DNA of 64,000 bases. Origin: Apostichopus parvimensis (taxonomy: Eukaryota; Echinodermata; Holothuroidea; Aspidochirotida; Stichopodidae). The position numbers were made by a program, and so were the translations under genes. Below the pieces are notes generated by a model that was not told the origin of the DNA, ran no database searches, and saw only the letters and a list, made by a program, of their open reading frames with translations. The first letter of the stretch is position 1. Each line of letters opens with the position of its first letter. This document shows, in pieces, positions 36,401 to 48,500 of this stretch. The stretch covers positions 20,901-84,900 of the forward strand of contig KN889769.1 of the NCBI GenBank assembly GCA_000934455.1, read 5' to 3'.

Positions 36401-39400
36401 ATCTCCTACTACTGTTAAATAAAAAAAAAAGACCAATCTTTGATTAATCATATATTAAAATGACCCGCTTGATTGCTTACCTCTACCCACTCTGTAGAGC
36501 CAATCAGTCCATACTCCTCGGCCCCCCAGCTGCAAAAGACAATGGTACGACGAGGGCGCCATTTGCCTACAAATCAGATGAACAGGTAAAAGCTTGAACA
36601 GGTAAAAGCTTTGCAGAATAGAAAGGCTTTAGCAAGTTCAGCACCGAAAATTTTTATCAATTGAAAGAAGATTTTAGGAATGAATGTTTACTTGTAAAGC
36701 AGAAGAAATTATCGATTTCACTAGAGAGGCCAAAAATATTTTAACAGGACATATCCACAGAGGGGCACAGATAATTGCTGTGTAAACAAATATAGTAAAC
36801 GATGAACTGTTAGTATTTGGTACCAATCCATTTAGACTCCAAAGAATCTTACAAGTTCTAGATCCAAAAATAACAATTGTCAGTCAAATATATTTATTAA
36901 TAAAAATAATAAAATGTTGATTAAGAAAAACCAAGCAAAAGAATTATATGTGGTGGTAAATGTGTATCTTCATGGTTTGCGACAGCCAACTTTTACTGTA
37001 TTCAATATATCCATGCCTTTACTGTACCTAACAACCAACTTTTACTGTATTCAATATATCCATGCCTTTACTGTACCTAACAACCAACTTTAACTGTATT
37101 CAATATATCCATGCCTTTACTGTACCTAACAGCCAACTTTAACTGTATTCAGTATATGGATGCCTTTACTGTACCTAACAGCCAACTTTTACTGTATTAA
37201 ATATATCCATGCCTTTACTGTACCTAACAACCAACTTTTACTGTATTCAATATATCCATGCCTTTACTGTACCTAACAACCAACTTTTACTGTATTCAAT
37301 ATATCCATGCCTTTACTGTACCTAACAACCAACTTTAACTGTATTCAATATATCCATGCCTTTACTGTACCTAACAGCCAACTTTAACTGTATTCAGTAT
37401 ATGGATGCCTTTACTGTACCTTCCGTAACAAGCTTTCCCATCACCCTTGACAACTCAAGAAGGACCGCGGTCCCACTGGATGGATCGACAGCACCAAACA
37501 CCCAAGCGTCGTGATGGTTACCAATCATCACATAACGATCTGGAAAGAAATTTAGGGATAAATAATTATGATATAAACTGCCACATAACCTACAAACAGG
37601 AGGGACTTATTGCTAAACCAGAATAATGGCCCTGGGATGACTTGCCACATTTCATATGAGAATACTTAATGTAACACTGCAGACAAGATTTGGCCTCTGC
37701 TTCAGGACCAACAAGTTTCCTGCACCATGGGGTAACAGCACCCTGCTTACACTAATTTGGACCGGCTTGCACTCATGTGGCCCTATTTGCACTCACGTGG
37801 ACCTGTTTTAACTCACGTGGACCTGCTTGCACTTATGTGGACCTACATTCATGTGTACCTGGTTACACTTATGTGGACCTGCTTACATTCTTGTGGACCT
37901 GTTAACACTCATAAGGATCACTAGGTATTCATACTTTCTTTTGACTTGAAATGGAAACTTTACCTTCACAGTAAACAATAGGCTTCTTGTATTCACTAAG
38001 ATGTAAACACAAACCTACTTTGAAGTAACTATAATCATGAATATGTATGTTTCCATACCTGGTTCTAGACTGCCTGTGATAGTTCCAATAATATTATATG
38101 TGGTGTTTCTCTGGAGTCGGTTGTTTACGTCCAATTTTATGTTCCTGCAGAGGCAAGCATAACATAACAGACATGTTTTCCCCCCAAATGTGTACAACTT
38201 AATCTGAAGCATACCCACAATGCCCAATTTAAAATACAAAAGCCAATTTCACTGTAATTAATAGTAAAACATGTTTCAAAAAGATATGTCGCAATAAATG
38301 GCAAAAGATAAATGTTAAACCTTGTCTTGTTGGACCATATTTAACATAGATAATAATTATGGCAAACTCCCAAAAACACAACCTTGCCAGAACACCTAGT
38401 GGCTTTTAACAAGTTTCTCACAATATTTACAGATAGCACATGTCACATACAATATGGTCACATGCCACTGATAACTAACTACAAGATAAGAAAACAACTT
38501 ACATTTATTTAATAAAGCTAATATATTTATGGAAACTTCAAGACCAGTATTTGTTTGTGATATTTGGTAAAGACTTTCACACAAAAAAAAGAGTAAAAAA
38601 AAAAAAAAAAAATTCAGGCTATCTTGTACATAGAGTCAATGAATCTGCTAGGAATGAATTCGTAAGACTTGTCAAAAATATTCAAACTACTAACGAACAT
38701 CCTCTACATTCCAAGCTCAACTCTCTGTGCAATAAAACAAATTAGAATTTGAGAAATCCAAATATCACGCCATCTTTTAGAATTATACTCTTTAAGAACT
38801 TGTTTATTTACAGAGCAGCCCTTTTTGTACAAAACGGCTCCTTAGATCCTTTAGAGTAGCTTTTTGATAATGTTTTAGAATTTTAACTCTTTAAGAACTC
38901 GTTTTATTTACAGAGCAGCCCCTTTTTGTAAACTGGTAAAGACAGCTTCTTAGATCCTTTGTTGTAGCTTCTTGATAACATTTGTAATGCTTTTTATGTT
39001 TCATTATTAACTTAATCTCATAAACTTTTATATGTCTTAACCTGTATTTTGATGTTCTGTATATTGTTATATTTTTATCCTATTTATAAATTTCTCTGTA
39101 AATTTATACTGGAATAAAGAAATGAAATGAAATGTGGGTTGAATGTCTATTCTTTCAGTCTTCCTTTATCAGAGACTATTATTTAACAAAATAAATATGC
39201 ATTAGTTAGATGATCATGATGGAACATTAATTAGATATCATAATAAACTTCAACCACAAGGGGGATATTTCTAACTTTACCTGTTATCGACTAGTCCTGG
39301 TCCTAACTTGTACGTCACATTCAGACCACCGCTCCACTCATCCGGAGCTGCATCACCGGCCATCTCCCTAAGAGGTTAATAAAGTCATAGGAAAAATATC

Positions 39401-42400
39401 AAACACCAGGCCATCAAAATAAGAAAAGAAGGGGGGGGGAGGGAGGGGGAGGCTACCAGGGAATAATTTATCCAGTTTCACATTACAAAATACTCTGTAT
39501 AATGGTCAAATTGCGATACAAGTCCAAAGATCTGTAGCTGTTTTTCTGTTTTGTTTACAAAGGAAACCATAGTATTTTATAGGACACAAAAATAAAAAGC
39601 CTTTCAAAGCTGATACATAAAATGTGAACACTAAAATATTTCCCTGGCTCCTGAAGAGGGCTTCATTTCGAAAGTAGAAGTTGACGTTGACGCATAGAGC
39701 AGCCCTTTACACTGTCTTTTTAGAGTAATTCCTGTAGCCATTTGATAATAAAATGCCATCACCATGCTGGAGGGATCACTGTTGTTTTATGCATCTCACT
39801 AATACTAAGTGACAAAAGAGTCTCGCCAACACATTTTCAGAACCATATTTATAACATTCTGTAATAATTATTAGGATTATTAATAATCCTCTAATGGAAA
39901 AAAAAACAGACCTTTTCATTTTCATTATTAAAGTGCAATATTTTTTATTATGTTTACACTGAGTGTGCTTTCTAACATTTGCTGGATAACAATGACTAAA
40001 TGAAAAACAGGACATTAAATGCGGCCGGAGATCTCATTTTATACAGAGGCAGATTTCGGGGCCACCTTTTTGTGTGAACTGACAATGGTTCCTTGAATAA
40101 TTTATGTCATTTACTAGTACTGTTTGTCTTTGCGCCCTTTGTAAACACAAAATTTACCCCCATACGGCCATACCTCAAAATATGTATAGCATCCCCATAT
40201 CCAATCGGTTGAACAGGGATATTTGGAAGTTCGCTGTCTTCATACTTCTCTCGAAATGCAGTCTCTGTTACAAAAACATAGACGGCAAAGCTCCTTGAAC
40301 GTGATAACACTTTGAAGCACATTGAAGCACATCTCGGCATAACACCAAACACTTTATACTAATCTAACTTCTTAATTGATAACCAAATCAACTGAATGCG
40401 ATACAAATAACTAAGGTTATTAGGCAATTGGAACCATATGACCCATACATCATAATGAAGTAACAAATCCAATTAATTCCAGCCCATTCTATAAAAGCTG
40501 TCAAGCTGAACTTTCAGAAGGACTTTTAAAGCAATAATATCAGCTGGATTTTCTTGATCAGGGACAAGCAGAAGGTAATATTTTGACCTGTTGTAAGGTG
40601 GGCAGCCAATAGACATAAGAAGGACCTAAACAAATCCTCTTCTAGGACAATTTGTAATAAATCTGACAATAATGTCTATTGGATATGATAATTTGACACA
40701 ATTTTATGAGGTGGGGCTATATGCAAACATGTCATAGCTGTGGTAAGATGTGTTACCACCATATATCTAGCATATATCTAGCAGAATGGAATATGAATGA
40801 TCTTGTATACCTCTGTGATAAGTGCAAGGGATGCACTGCAGGCCTATCCATGTTAAGACATGGTGTCTGCACATGACCTTACCCTGAAATACCGATAACC
40901 TCACTCATGACAACCAGACTGTATTAATATCTATGTTTGCCTTCTGTCACAGACTGGTCTACTCACCTGTGGCCGGATACCCGGGTGTGAGAGGGTCCCC
41001 CATAGGACGGAACACAGTACCTCTCTGAATGCCGGAGGGCGGCATGTACCAAGAGTCCGGGTAGACAGAGGATGAGCCCTCGATAGCATAGTCTGCCGGA
41101 TCTGAATATAATATTAATCCCTTAGCTCCTCGAAGCCAGGCTTGGTTTTCCTGAAATCAAAATTATCAAGGAGAAAATGGAGATAGTAAAATTGTCAGGC
41201 AAGAGAGAGTAAAAAATACTAAGGAGAGGGATAAACAGGGAATTATGATATCTAATCATTTTTCAACACAATAGTTACAGAGGAAGGGGCAAAATGCATT
41301 GAGTACCTCTCAATCAAAATACCCGCATCCCAACCAACCCCCCCCCCCACCAGCCCTTTCTTTTCCCCTCCCAACTTGAGGACATCTATTGTATATAAAG
41401 ACATTTTTAATACCTCAGACCAACCCACCTCCTAATCTTACCTTATCGCCACGGAATATCTTTCCATATCTTGCAATCACTACCTTGCCGGATGCATTCA
41501 CACCGAGGTCTTCTAACTGCTTGAAATCCTCTGCCCTAGCATAGTTCACATAGACCAATTCGCCCTTCAAAATTAAAAGACAAAAAAAAACATCAATACT
41601 ATTATTCTTTTGTAATGCTGAAAGGTACAAATAGGACCCATACAAATATCTACAATACCATCCATCATGCATCCATCTAAGTGTTGGGGGAAATCACTGG
41701 CAGAGAGAAAAAGGAGATTTTTATCCCTTCATAACCACTGAAAACATTCAGGACTTAATATTTGAAAGTTATAGGTCTGGCTGGCTATTTTACACACAAG
41801 TCAGATAGGGAATGGTTTTATGTTACATTATAACAGTTTTAAAAGACTTTCCACAACATTTATTCTTGGAACACATGCTTCTCTACATGTTTCGATTCAA
41901 ATTTGAAATCATACCATCGGTAAAACTATGGGCTATGCAGTATAGTAGAAGATTGAATGCTGCATGGGTCTGGTCACTCAACCACTCTACAGTTAACAAT
42001 GTCATGGGTTTCTATATCACAAGTTGGTACTCTTGTGGTTTCTTAATTCCATAGATGTTCTCTGCATACTGTTACTCCAGACGTAATACTACCATTGGAA
42101 CATTACATACAAAACCAATGTATCAGTAGTTAAAAGTCATCATAGCAAAACACTACATGCTCACAGGGCATGTCTTCCTGGAAGGATGCAACATTTTACA
42201 GATGTGTCTTTAAATTGTCGTATCAACAGCAGATAAATGGATAAAATGTATCAAGCTGTAGTTAAAGGGTGCGAAGACTCGCGCACAAAGAAACGTCTCA
42301 TGCCGGTGATCTGACCTAGTTTCGAATGAGGTGTAACAGAAGTGTTAGACACCACCATCGATCCCAGAAAATACATACACAGCTTGCTACCGTCGGTAAT

Positions 42401-45400
42401 TAGANNNNNNNNNNNNNNNNNNNNNNNNNNNNNNNNNNNNNNNNNNNNNNNNNNGTGTAACAGAAGTGTTAGACACCACCATCGATCCCAGAAAATACAT
42501 ACACAGCTTGCTACCGTCGGTAATTAGACACTAGTGTACAGTCAATACATACAGCTACGGTCAATACCAACAACACAGTGTACATAGCAGTGATGGACAT
42601 CTCAGGTCTAGATAAAAGATAACAAGGTATCACGTTTCATTACTGTCTGCATTTTGTAGCGATAAGAAGAAAACTTCACTTGCAAGCAACGGAAAGTTAA
42701 CTTTTTCAGAGCGCGGCACGCGGTTTCGGGCGAGTCTTCAATGCCTTTAACAGCATGTTATTTTTCTCAAGAACTAGACTTCCTCTTACCTCCACCACAC
42801 CTGCAGGGGCATAGGCATTAAATGGGAACACTGTGTCATTATGCTTGTCACCTTCATCGAGCTTGCTCTCCTCTGGTTGAGACTGAAAATAGTCAGTTCC
42901 ATCCGAATTCAGTATGGTGATCTACAGAGAGAAGAAGGAAACATAGTCTTATTATGTACCAAAACTGGATATTCAGTGAATTAGCAATGTATTTATGGTG
43001 CATACACCACTTTCCTCAGTTTGAGTAAAAATATTAAACAGTAAATTCAAATTCAGTTATCGTTGCATTCAGAATTGTACTTTGTAAAAGGTGTCAGTGA
43101 TGGACTAGCAGATGGGGCAGGGCAGATGAGGCATGTATCTAGGGGCTCCCAAAGTCATGCCGTGAATCCCAAGGTGAACGTTGATCTGAGGGTGAAGGCA
43201 CCTCTGTGAACATTTCCAAGCTGGATCATACCAACTTTCTATTTTTGAGAGTATGCCAGCAAAGCTGAATAAATAGGTAGTGGGGAAGGGTAAGCACATT
43301 GTACCTTAAGCTTTGGGCCCAATTAGAGGGGGTTAATCCAGCACTGGATGGTGTGATTACACTTAAAAGAATGTGTTAGTGGTTTTTGTGGTGGGACTAG
43401 AACATTGCTCTACCAATATCTAACCTGGTGCTGTACATGCAAAAGTGGTTTCATTTTCTAAACTCAAACTGACTTTTCACAATAGATCCCTACAATTCAA
43501 TGCAAGATACAATAGTGCATTGTTTTACACTAATGGTATGAAAACAACCCACAAAGGTGCAACCAGCTGGTGATTTCCACACATCATTGATGATGATGAT
43601 TGTTTATGATTACAATATGGATGCAGGATTAGGTCTAAGTTCTGTGAAAGTGCATTAGGCTTAGCATAGGTCCGCAAAAGGGTGATATCCCTATGTTCCA
43701 ACGTCTCTATGTTCCGACGTCTTTATGTTCGGACAAAAAGAAAAAAATCGGAGCAATTTTTTTTTATCCAAAAATTTGTTTGAACCAAGAAAACTAGCTT
43801 TGTGACCCCAATATTTTTGTGACCCAAATTTTTTTGGGACTCAATTTTGTTTGGACCAACATTTTTTCAGACCAAATTTTTTCACAAAAAAATATGTTAC
43901 CCAAATGTTGTTATGACCCAAACAGTGCTTGTGACATTCCTCTATTTTAACTTCTATCTTAATTTTAAAACCGCTATAACAAACCAATACAGATATGTAC
44001 CCTAGTGTGCCTAGTAGGCAAACCACACTATGTCCTTCATACAAAGATATCTATGTAACAGTGTGGCAGTAGTTGTACTATATATATACTTACCAAATTT
44101 GGTTTCTTTGGATCAGGATAAGACAAAAGGACATCATAAGGCACTATTCTGGTCGTTTCCATTCCCTGGGTATCCCAAACACTTTTGACATAATCAGCCA
44201 TCTCTTTATCAGCCTCTGTTCCTGCAAGATGGGGCTTCTTTGTCAATTGCCTATTGAGATGAAAAAGAACCATTCCATAAAAAAAGTGAGTTTGTGTAAT
44301 TCACTGGAAGTTTATTAAGGTCTACGGAATATTGACACATTCTGAAAATAACCCAAAGTTATTATTCAAAGTCATCAGTATTGTCCCCAGATATGCTAGA
44401 AGGTAAAGTTATAATGGTCACTCATGTGACCAAAAATTCAATAAGTAATTTGACCGCCAGCTTTTCACAAAGCCTCTCTTTTAATATCGGAGATTACTGT
44501 TTGTTAACTCTTTCAATTTCTATAAATAAGTTGTAGGACCTGAAGTCCTGGAAAGAAGTAGTGAAATATTTAGCAGGGTCCTTTTCTTTTCCAATACATA
44601 TGTATATATACATGTATATACTTCAATGTATTTTTGGGTTGCTAGAATTGATTGATTAAAATTGCTGAAAATTTCCTGTCTTTAGGTCAAAGCCACATAA
44701 TAGATTTTTGTATCAGCAATGTCCAGGATGGATGATGTCATCAGGGTATTTCAGCTGCAAACGTCTTTGTTTCTGTAAGTAATATTTCAACCTTTTTATT
44801 TACAGAGAAAATAATGTACTGCACTGGTACAAACAAGCTTTGAAGAAATTCTAATAACAATGAACATTGGCAGATAAGCCAACATTTCAATATGTATCAC
44901 GTTTCAAGGATTTAACCAAGAGGATGATTAGGATAAGCCTTAGCAAAGCTTTCGAAAAATGTTTGCCTACACGACATCGAAGACGACTCTGATCAGCTTC
45001 CTGAAGCAATTAATGGTGAAGCCAGTCAAAATAAGGTTACATACATTCAACCATATCTAGAATTTGGGACAAATATTGAGATGGGGTTATCAAATTATGA
45101 TCTGAAATATTTTTCCATTCAAAATAAGTTTTAAATGGTCCGCCATCAGAATATCCTGTTACTTACCTGAGATTTTCTCGGATGTTCTCAGGATTGATCT
45201 CATCAAGTAGCATCTTCGTAACCTCTGCTCCGTCTGTTTCTTCTAAGGCCTCTTGCCAAACCTTAAACGTGTCCGAAATCTCCGGATCATTCGGAACAAC
45301 TTCCGATGAATTTGAAAACCAACCGATAAGAACTCCAACTCCTATGCTGCATGCTGCCACTAAAATTGATGTCAACACCAAGGTTTTGATAGAAACTCTC

Positions 45401-45540
45401 TTCTTATAATTCTTGTAGCTGCTAGGATGAATCTCTAATTCTGACTCATCCATGTTGATTTCATTGGTAAACTGGTTGTAACTATCTGCCTTGAAATTTG
45501 CATCAGGGTCTGCTGTGAAAACCTGATGAAAAAGACCCAC
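30493..45540 (-). CDS. NAALADase / glutamate carboxypeptidase II family (M28B) ectopeptidase, 17 exons
   Basis: A type II membrane zinc peptidase. Exons in transcript order: 45540-45167, 44250-44094, 42921-42790, 41564-41442, 41150-40967, 40264-40174, 39367-39281, 38144-38059, 37539-37420, 36566-36481, 36014-35883, 34934-34846, 34293-34203, 33623-33362, 32101-32017, 31365-31273, 30700-30493 (TGA). All phases agree: 2,400 nt, about 799 residues; vertebrate GCPII is 750. Residues 1-52 are cytoplasmic, about 53-75 the membrane anchor ([19 protein letters not shown]). Then come the PA-insert, peptidase and dimerization domains. Zinc and catalytic residues by position: H420, D430, E468, E469, D497, H595. 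Phrases such as [18 protein letters not shown] and [15 protein letters not shown] resemble NAALADL1, other parts resemble FOLH1/NAALAD2, so orthology is left open. A splice acceptor-like cag lies just inside the first ATG, so the start may be in an upstream exon. Confidence 0.95.
30895..31065. repeat. Purine-rich (G/A) tract in peptidase intron 16
   Basis: About 170 bp of almost pure A/G on the plus strand (gaggagaggagagaaag-like words), pyrimidine on the gene strand. No fixed unit. Confidence 0.75.
31922..31996. repeat. 19-bp minisatellite next to the donor of peptidase exon 15
   Basis: Four near-identical copies of ccaccatgcaccacctcaa. The array ends about 20 bases from the exon 15 donor at 32016, on its intron side. 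The splice site itself is not in the unit. Confidence 0.9.
32650..33345. repeat. Higher-order repeat array in peptidase intron 14
   Basis: Subunits of about 40 bases share agactgata, atgtaagcagac, tctat and caaggtaaac. They are grouped in larger units that restart with atgctctatgcagactatc near 32675, 32920 and 33115. The array ends about 15 bases from exon 14. Confidence 0.85.
35045..35425. repeat. 17-bp minisatellite in peptidase intron 11
   Basis: About 22 copies of cccttcacccctgccca with small variants. C-rich on the plus strand, so G-rich on the transcribed gene's RNA. Plus-strand Pro-rich open frames are repeat artefacts. Confidence 0.93.
36481..37539 (-). CDS. Peptidase exons 9-10: zinc-binding and catalytic core
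   Basis: Exon 9 (37539-37420) encodes [19 protein letters not shown], with zinc ligand H420 and bridging D430. Exon 10 (36566-36481) encodes [20 protein letters not shown], with the general base E468 and zinc ligand E469. The remaining ligands D497 (INID) and H595 (PLYHSMYE) are in exons 11 and 14. The set is complete, so the enzyme should be active. Exon 9's donor lies inside the 49-bp tandem array. Confidence 0.95.
36978..37419 (-). repeat. 49-bp x 9 tandem array at the donor of peptidase exon 9
   Basis: Nine 49-bp units run without a break into the exon 9 donor. Each contains tttactgtacc, which on the gene strand is ggtacagtaaa, the same sequence as the real donor (GAAG|gtacag). Units 1-4 and 6-9 carry the same order of variants (last copies read cagtatatggat), so a four- to five-unit block was duplicated as a whole. 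Confidence 0.93.
38595..39135 (+). mobile_element. 5'-truncated non-LTR retrotransposon 3' end (probable)
   Basis: An A-rich start is followed by a short open frame ending [11 protein letters not shown], then a 3' UTR-like region containing an imperfect ~110-bp tandem duplication (ttacagagcagccc ... ccttagatcctt). It ends in aataaag and a gaaatgaaatgaaatg tail, typical of LINE 3' ends. A related shorter fragment lies near 39690-39760. It sits in peptidase intron 7. Confidence 0.55.
42331..42528. repeat. 74-bp exact duplication flanking an N gap (assembly artefact)
   Basis: 42331-42404 and 42455-42528 appear identical and are separated by 50 N. The contig ends most likely overlap and the true sequence holds one copy. 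It lies in peptidase intron 3. Confidence 0.88.
43685..43925. repeat. Two short tandem arrays in peptidase intron 2
   Basis: Three copies of a ~15-bp tatgttccgacgtct unit at about 43691-43732, then about six degenerate ~20-bp units built on gacccaaattttttt at about 43800-43925. Confidence 0.75.
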
Positions 45541-48500
45541 ACAATAGAAATGATGAAATTCAAAACCTTTACAGCTAATTACCAGACCTGTGTACTGTTG
45601 GATGTGTAAATTTTATTTTTCAATGGATTACCTTTCACGCTGGAAATTGTAAACAATGTTATATATTTTTGCAAGTTCAAAGTATTGACAATATGCTGTT
45701 ATCTAGTCTCAATAGAACAAACAACTAACTGCCTGGCCATAGATTTGCACAGACACAATGTTGACAGATACTATATCAATGCTTGCAACTAGTAAATTAC
45801 TTAATGATATTTATTTGAGATACTCATCAAGTTGAACTTTATCCTCATTCAAATATATACTCTTCCTGTGTCCCAGAAGTTTGATAAGACCAGAGAATCA
45901 TACTAGGAAAAGGTTAATTGAGCTAGCTAGACTTAGCTCAAAGCAGAGTGCTGATGGATCCAGAAAGAACTTAAGAGCAGGAAGGGGGATGGATGGTTGG
46001 ATGGATGTTTGAAGGAATCATATTGCAAAGGTACATCACACAACAGGACAATGTACTTCAAATTATATTTGTCCAAAACTTGTTTGATGGGATATAACCT
46101 GTGAGCTACCGTACTTTGGGTAAATGTTGGATTGTGGAATAACCACAGTACTGACATAAGAAAACTGTGAAGCCAAGAAAAAAATCCCATATTGAATATC
46201 TTCACTGAGATGTATATGATTAAAGCCCACACACACTTATTTTCTATTAAATCTATGGAATTAATTAATATGGACCCACTGTCATACTATACCAACTCAT
46301 CCCCACCCACACCTTCCTCCCACAACAAAATGAAAATACCATAAAATGACAAATTTTATACAGGTAATGATCGACAGATTCAATGTACAAACATGATACG
46401 TGAAAAATGGATACTGAAAGTATGGTCTTGGTGGTGTACTTAGAGTTGCAAATTAGACTGGATGGGAGACGAAAATTAGGGTCCACAAATATACCAATAG
46501 AGCTCTGTGTTGTTATCCTGCAGCTTAGTAAAATATTTCACCTTGAATGGCAACATATCAATTTTAAGGTGACACAAAACCCAACCATCATTATCAGTTT
46601 ATATGATAGCCATAACTGCCATGAACAACTTCCCAAATAGCTGATGAAACTATTCCATTTGAGAGATATCACAGAATGTTGAATGTTTCCTCACACAGAA
46701 GGCAGAAGACTTGATCAAGTCTAAGTATATGACATCATCAAGCCTCATGTATTTCAATTTCTTATGTTTTTCTTTATTTATTGTAGTGTTGATTTTTGTA
46801 ATGGAGATGGGACTTTGAAAAAGATAAATCTCAGATATCAACCACTTAAGATGATGACCTAATGATGATATTGATTTCAGTGTCACAATTGGCGATAAAA
46901 CAAATAAATGAATAAAGTGTCAATACTAGTTTAATATTCTACCTTCAAGATACAACTAGGGGGGAAAAAAGAGAAAATAACATTTTCCAGATCCTGCAGG
47001 ATCTGAAACTGTAGCAATTAACATTATGACATCACAGATTTACAGTGACACCTTCCAAACATGACTTTTAAACTTGCATATCTCCCAATCAGTACAAGAT
47101 TTTTCTATGCTGATGTTTTCTTCTTCTCAAACACCTTGAAGGCTTGATCATATTCATGTTAAGATGGTTGGTTTTGTCTCCTTTAGTTTAAGGGCCTAAT
47201 CAGTTAAACCACAGGTCTGTAGTTTGCAGATTACCTGCTGTCAGGTTGAAACCCTGTTTCTTTGATTGCTGAATATCTTTTACTTTAAATTAACTTTGAA
47301 GGAATATTGTTTCCTTTTAGCTTATTGAGTTGTCTATAGTAGTTCTAATTCGGTGATCGAATGCACGAAATGATCCAATGTGATTTTTAGATCAATGACG
47401 ACCATACCATGTTATCTTGTGTATATTTACTATTCTTGTAGTAAAACGGGACGACAGGCTACAGTAGGCTATAATATCTCCAAAAGTAGTTTATTACTAT
47501 AGTATATCCAGACATCAGCAGTCCTCTTAGTTGACAGGGAGGCCAAGCCTAGCACCGTGAACGATAATAATATATTAATTAGGCCCAGTTGCAGTCAAGC
47601 TCAGATTTCGGAAGTTCTTTGATGGCTGCCAAAGCCTATGGCCAGATGGAATCCAAGTGAATGTATATCACTGGTGCAATACATCAGTTCTTGACCTATG
47701 GATCGAGATGCCCAGTACGTATCATAGTTCATAGGTTATTATTATGGCCATGTGCATATTTCGTCCCATTGCGTTTGCCCGGACACAGCAGAAATGAGCT
47801 GTCGACATTACGTAACATGTAGGTGGTAAACAACGGGTCACATATTGGATTCTTGAGGGAAAATGAAAACTAGAAACATAACTCTGATCTTTCTTTGTAC
47901 AAACAGGGTCAGGTAATGATAGCTACATTGTAAAATAGAAACAGAAATTCAACGTGCACATTCTGTGGATAGAAATATGAAAACGGGATTGTTTTCTCTA
48001 CTGAGTTGACAAGACATTTACTGAAGGGGTATATGTCATCGTCAAAATAGTAAATTGGAAAAGTACATAATTAAAGCACAGATAAATGTCTAAAACTTCT
48101 TACTCGAGTATTAAATTTTTGTTAATATCTATGATTAGTATTTTAACGTTAAAAAATAATCATATAAGTGGTACTAAAACTATTTTGATAAAAGTGTATA
48201 CCCTATATGTGAATGTTGTGACCGAGCGGTACCACAGACATTCAGTTCTCTGATCTGCGCGGCACTTGCCTAATATTTGAACAGTTTGAACATTATACGT
48301 GTGTTCAACAGAAGTTACGTACGGAACGTAAAGCTAGTGGTAATGTATTTTGTGCATGTGATATGATCATACACATTTGACTCCACTATAGTAATCCTAA
48401 TAATAAGTAATCCTAAACATCGCTATTGAAAAGTATGTGATAAACTGGAAACTTCTGTACATCTGATTCGTATCAATGAATAAAAGCTAACGGTCTGTTC

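Noticed and set aside
36978-37419. CRISPR-like regular repeats
   Set aside because: Units are directly tandem with no unique spacers, and the context is an animal intron.
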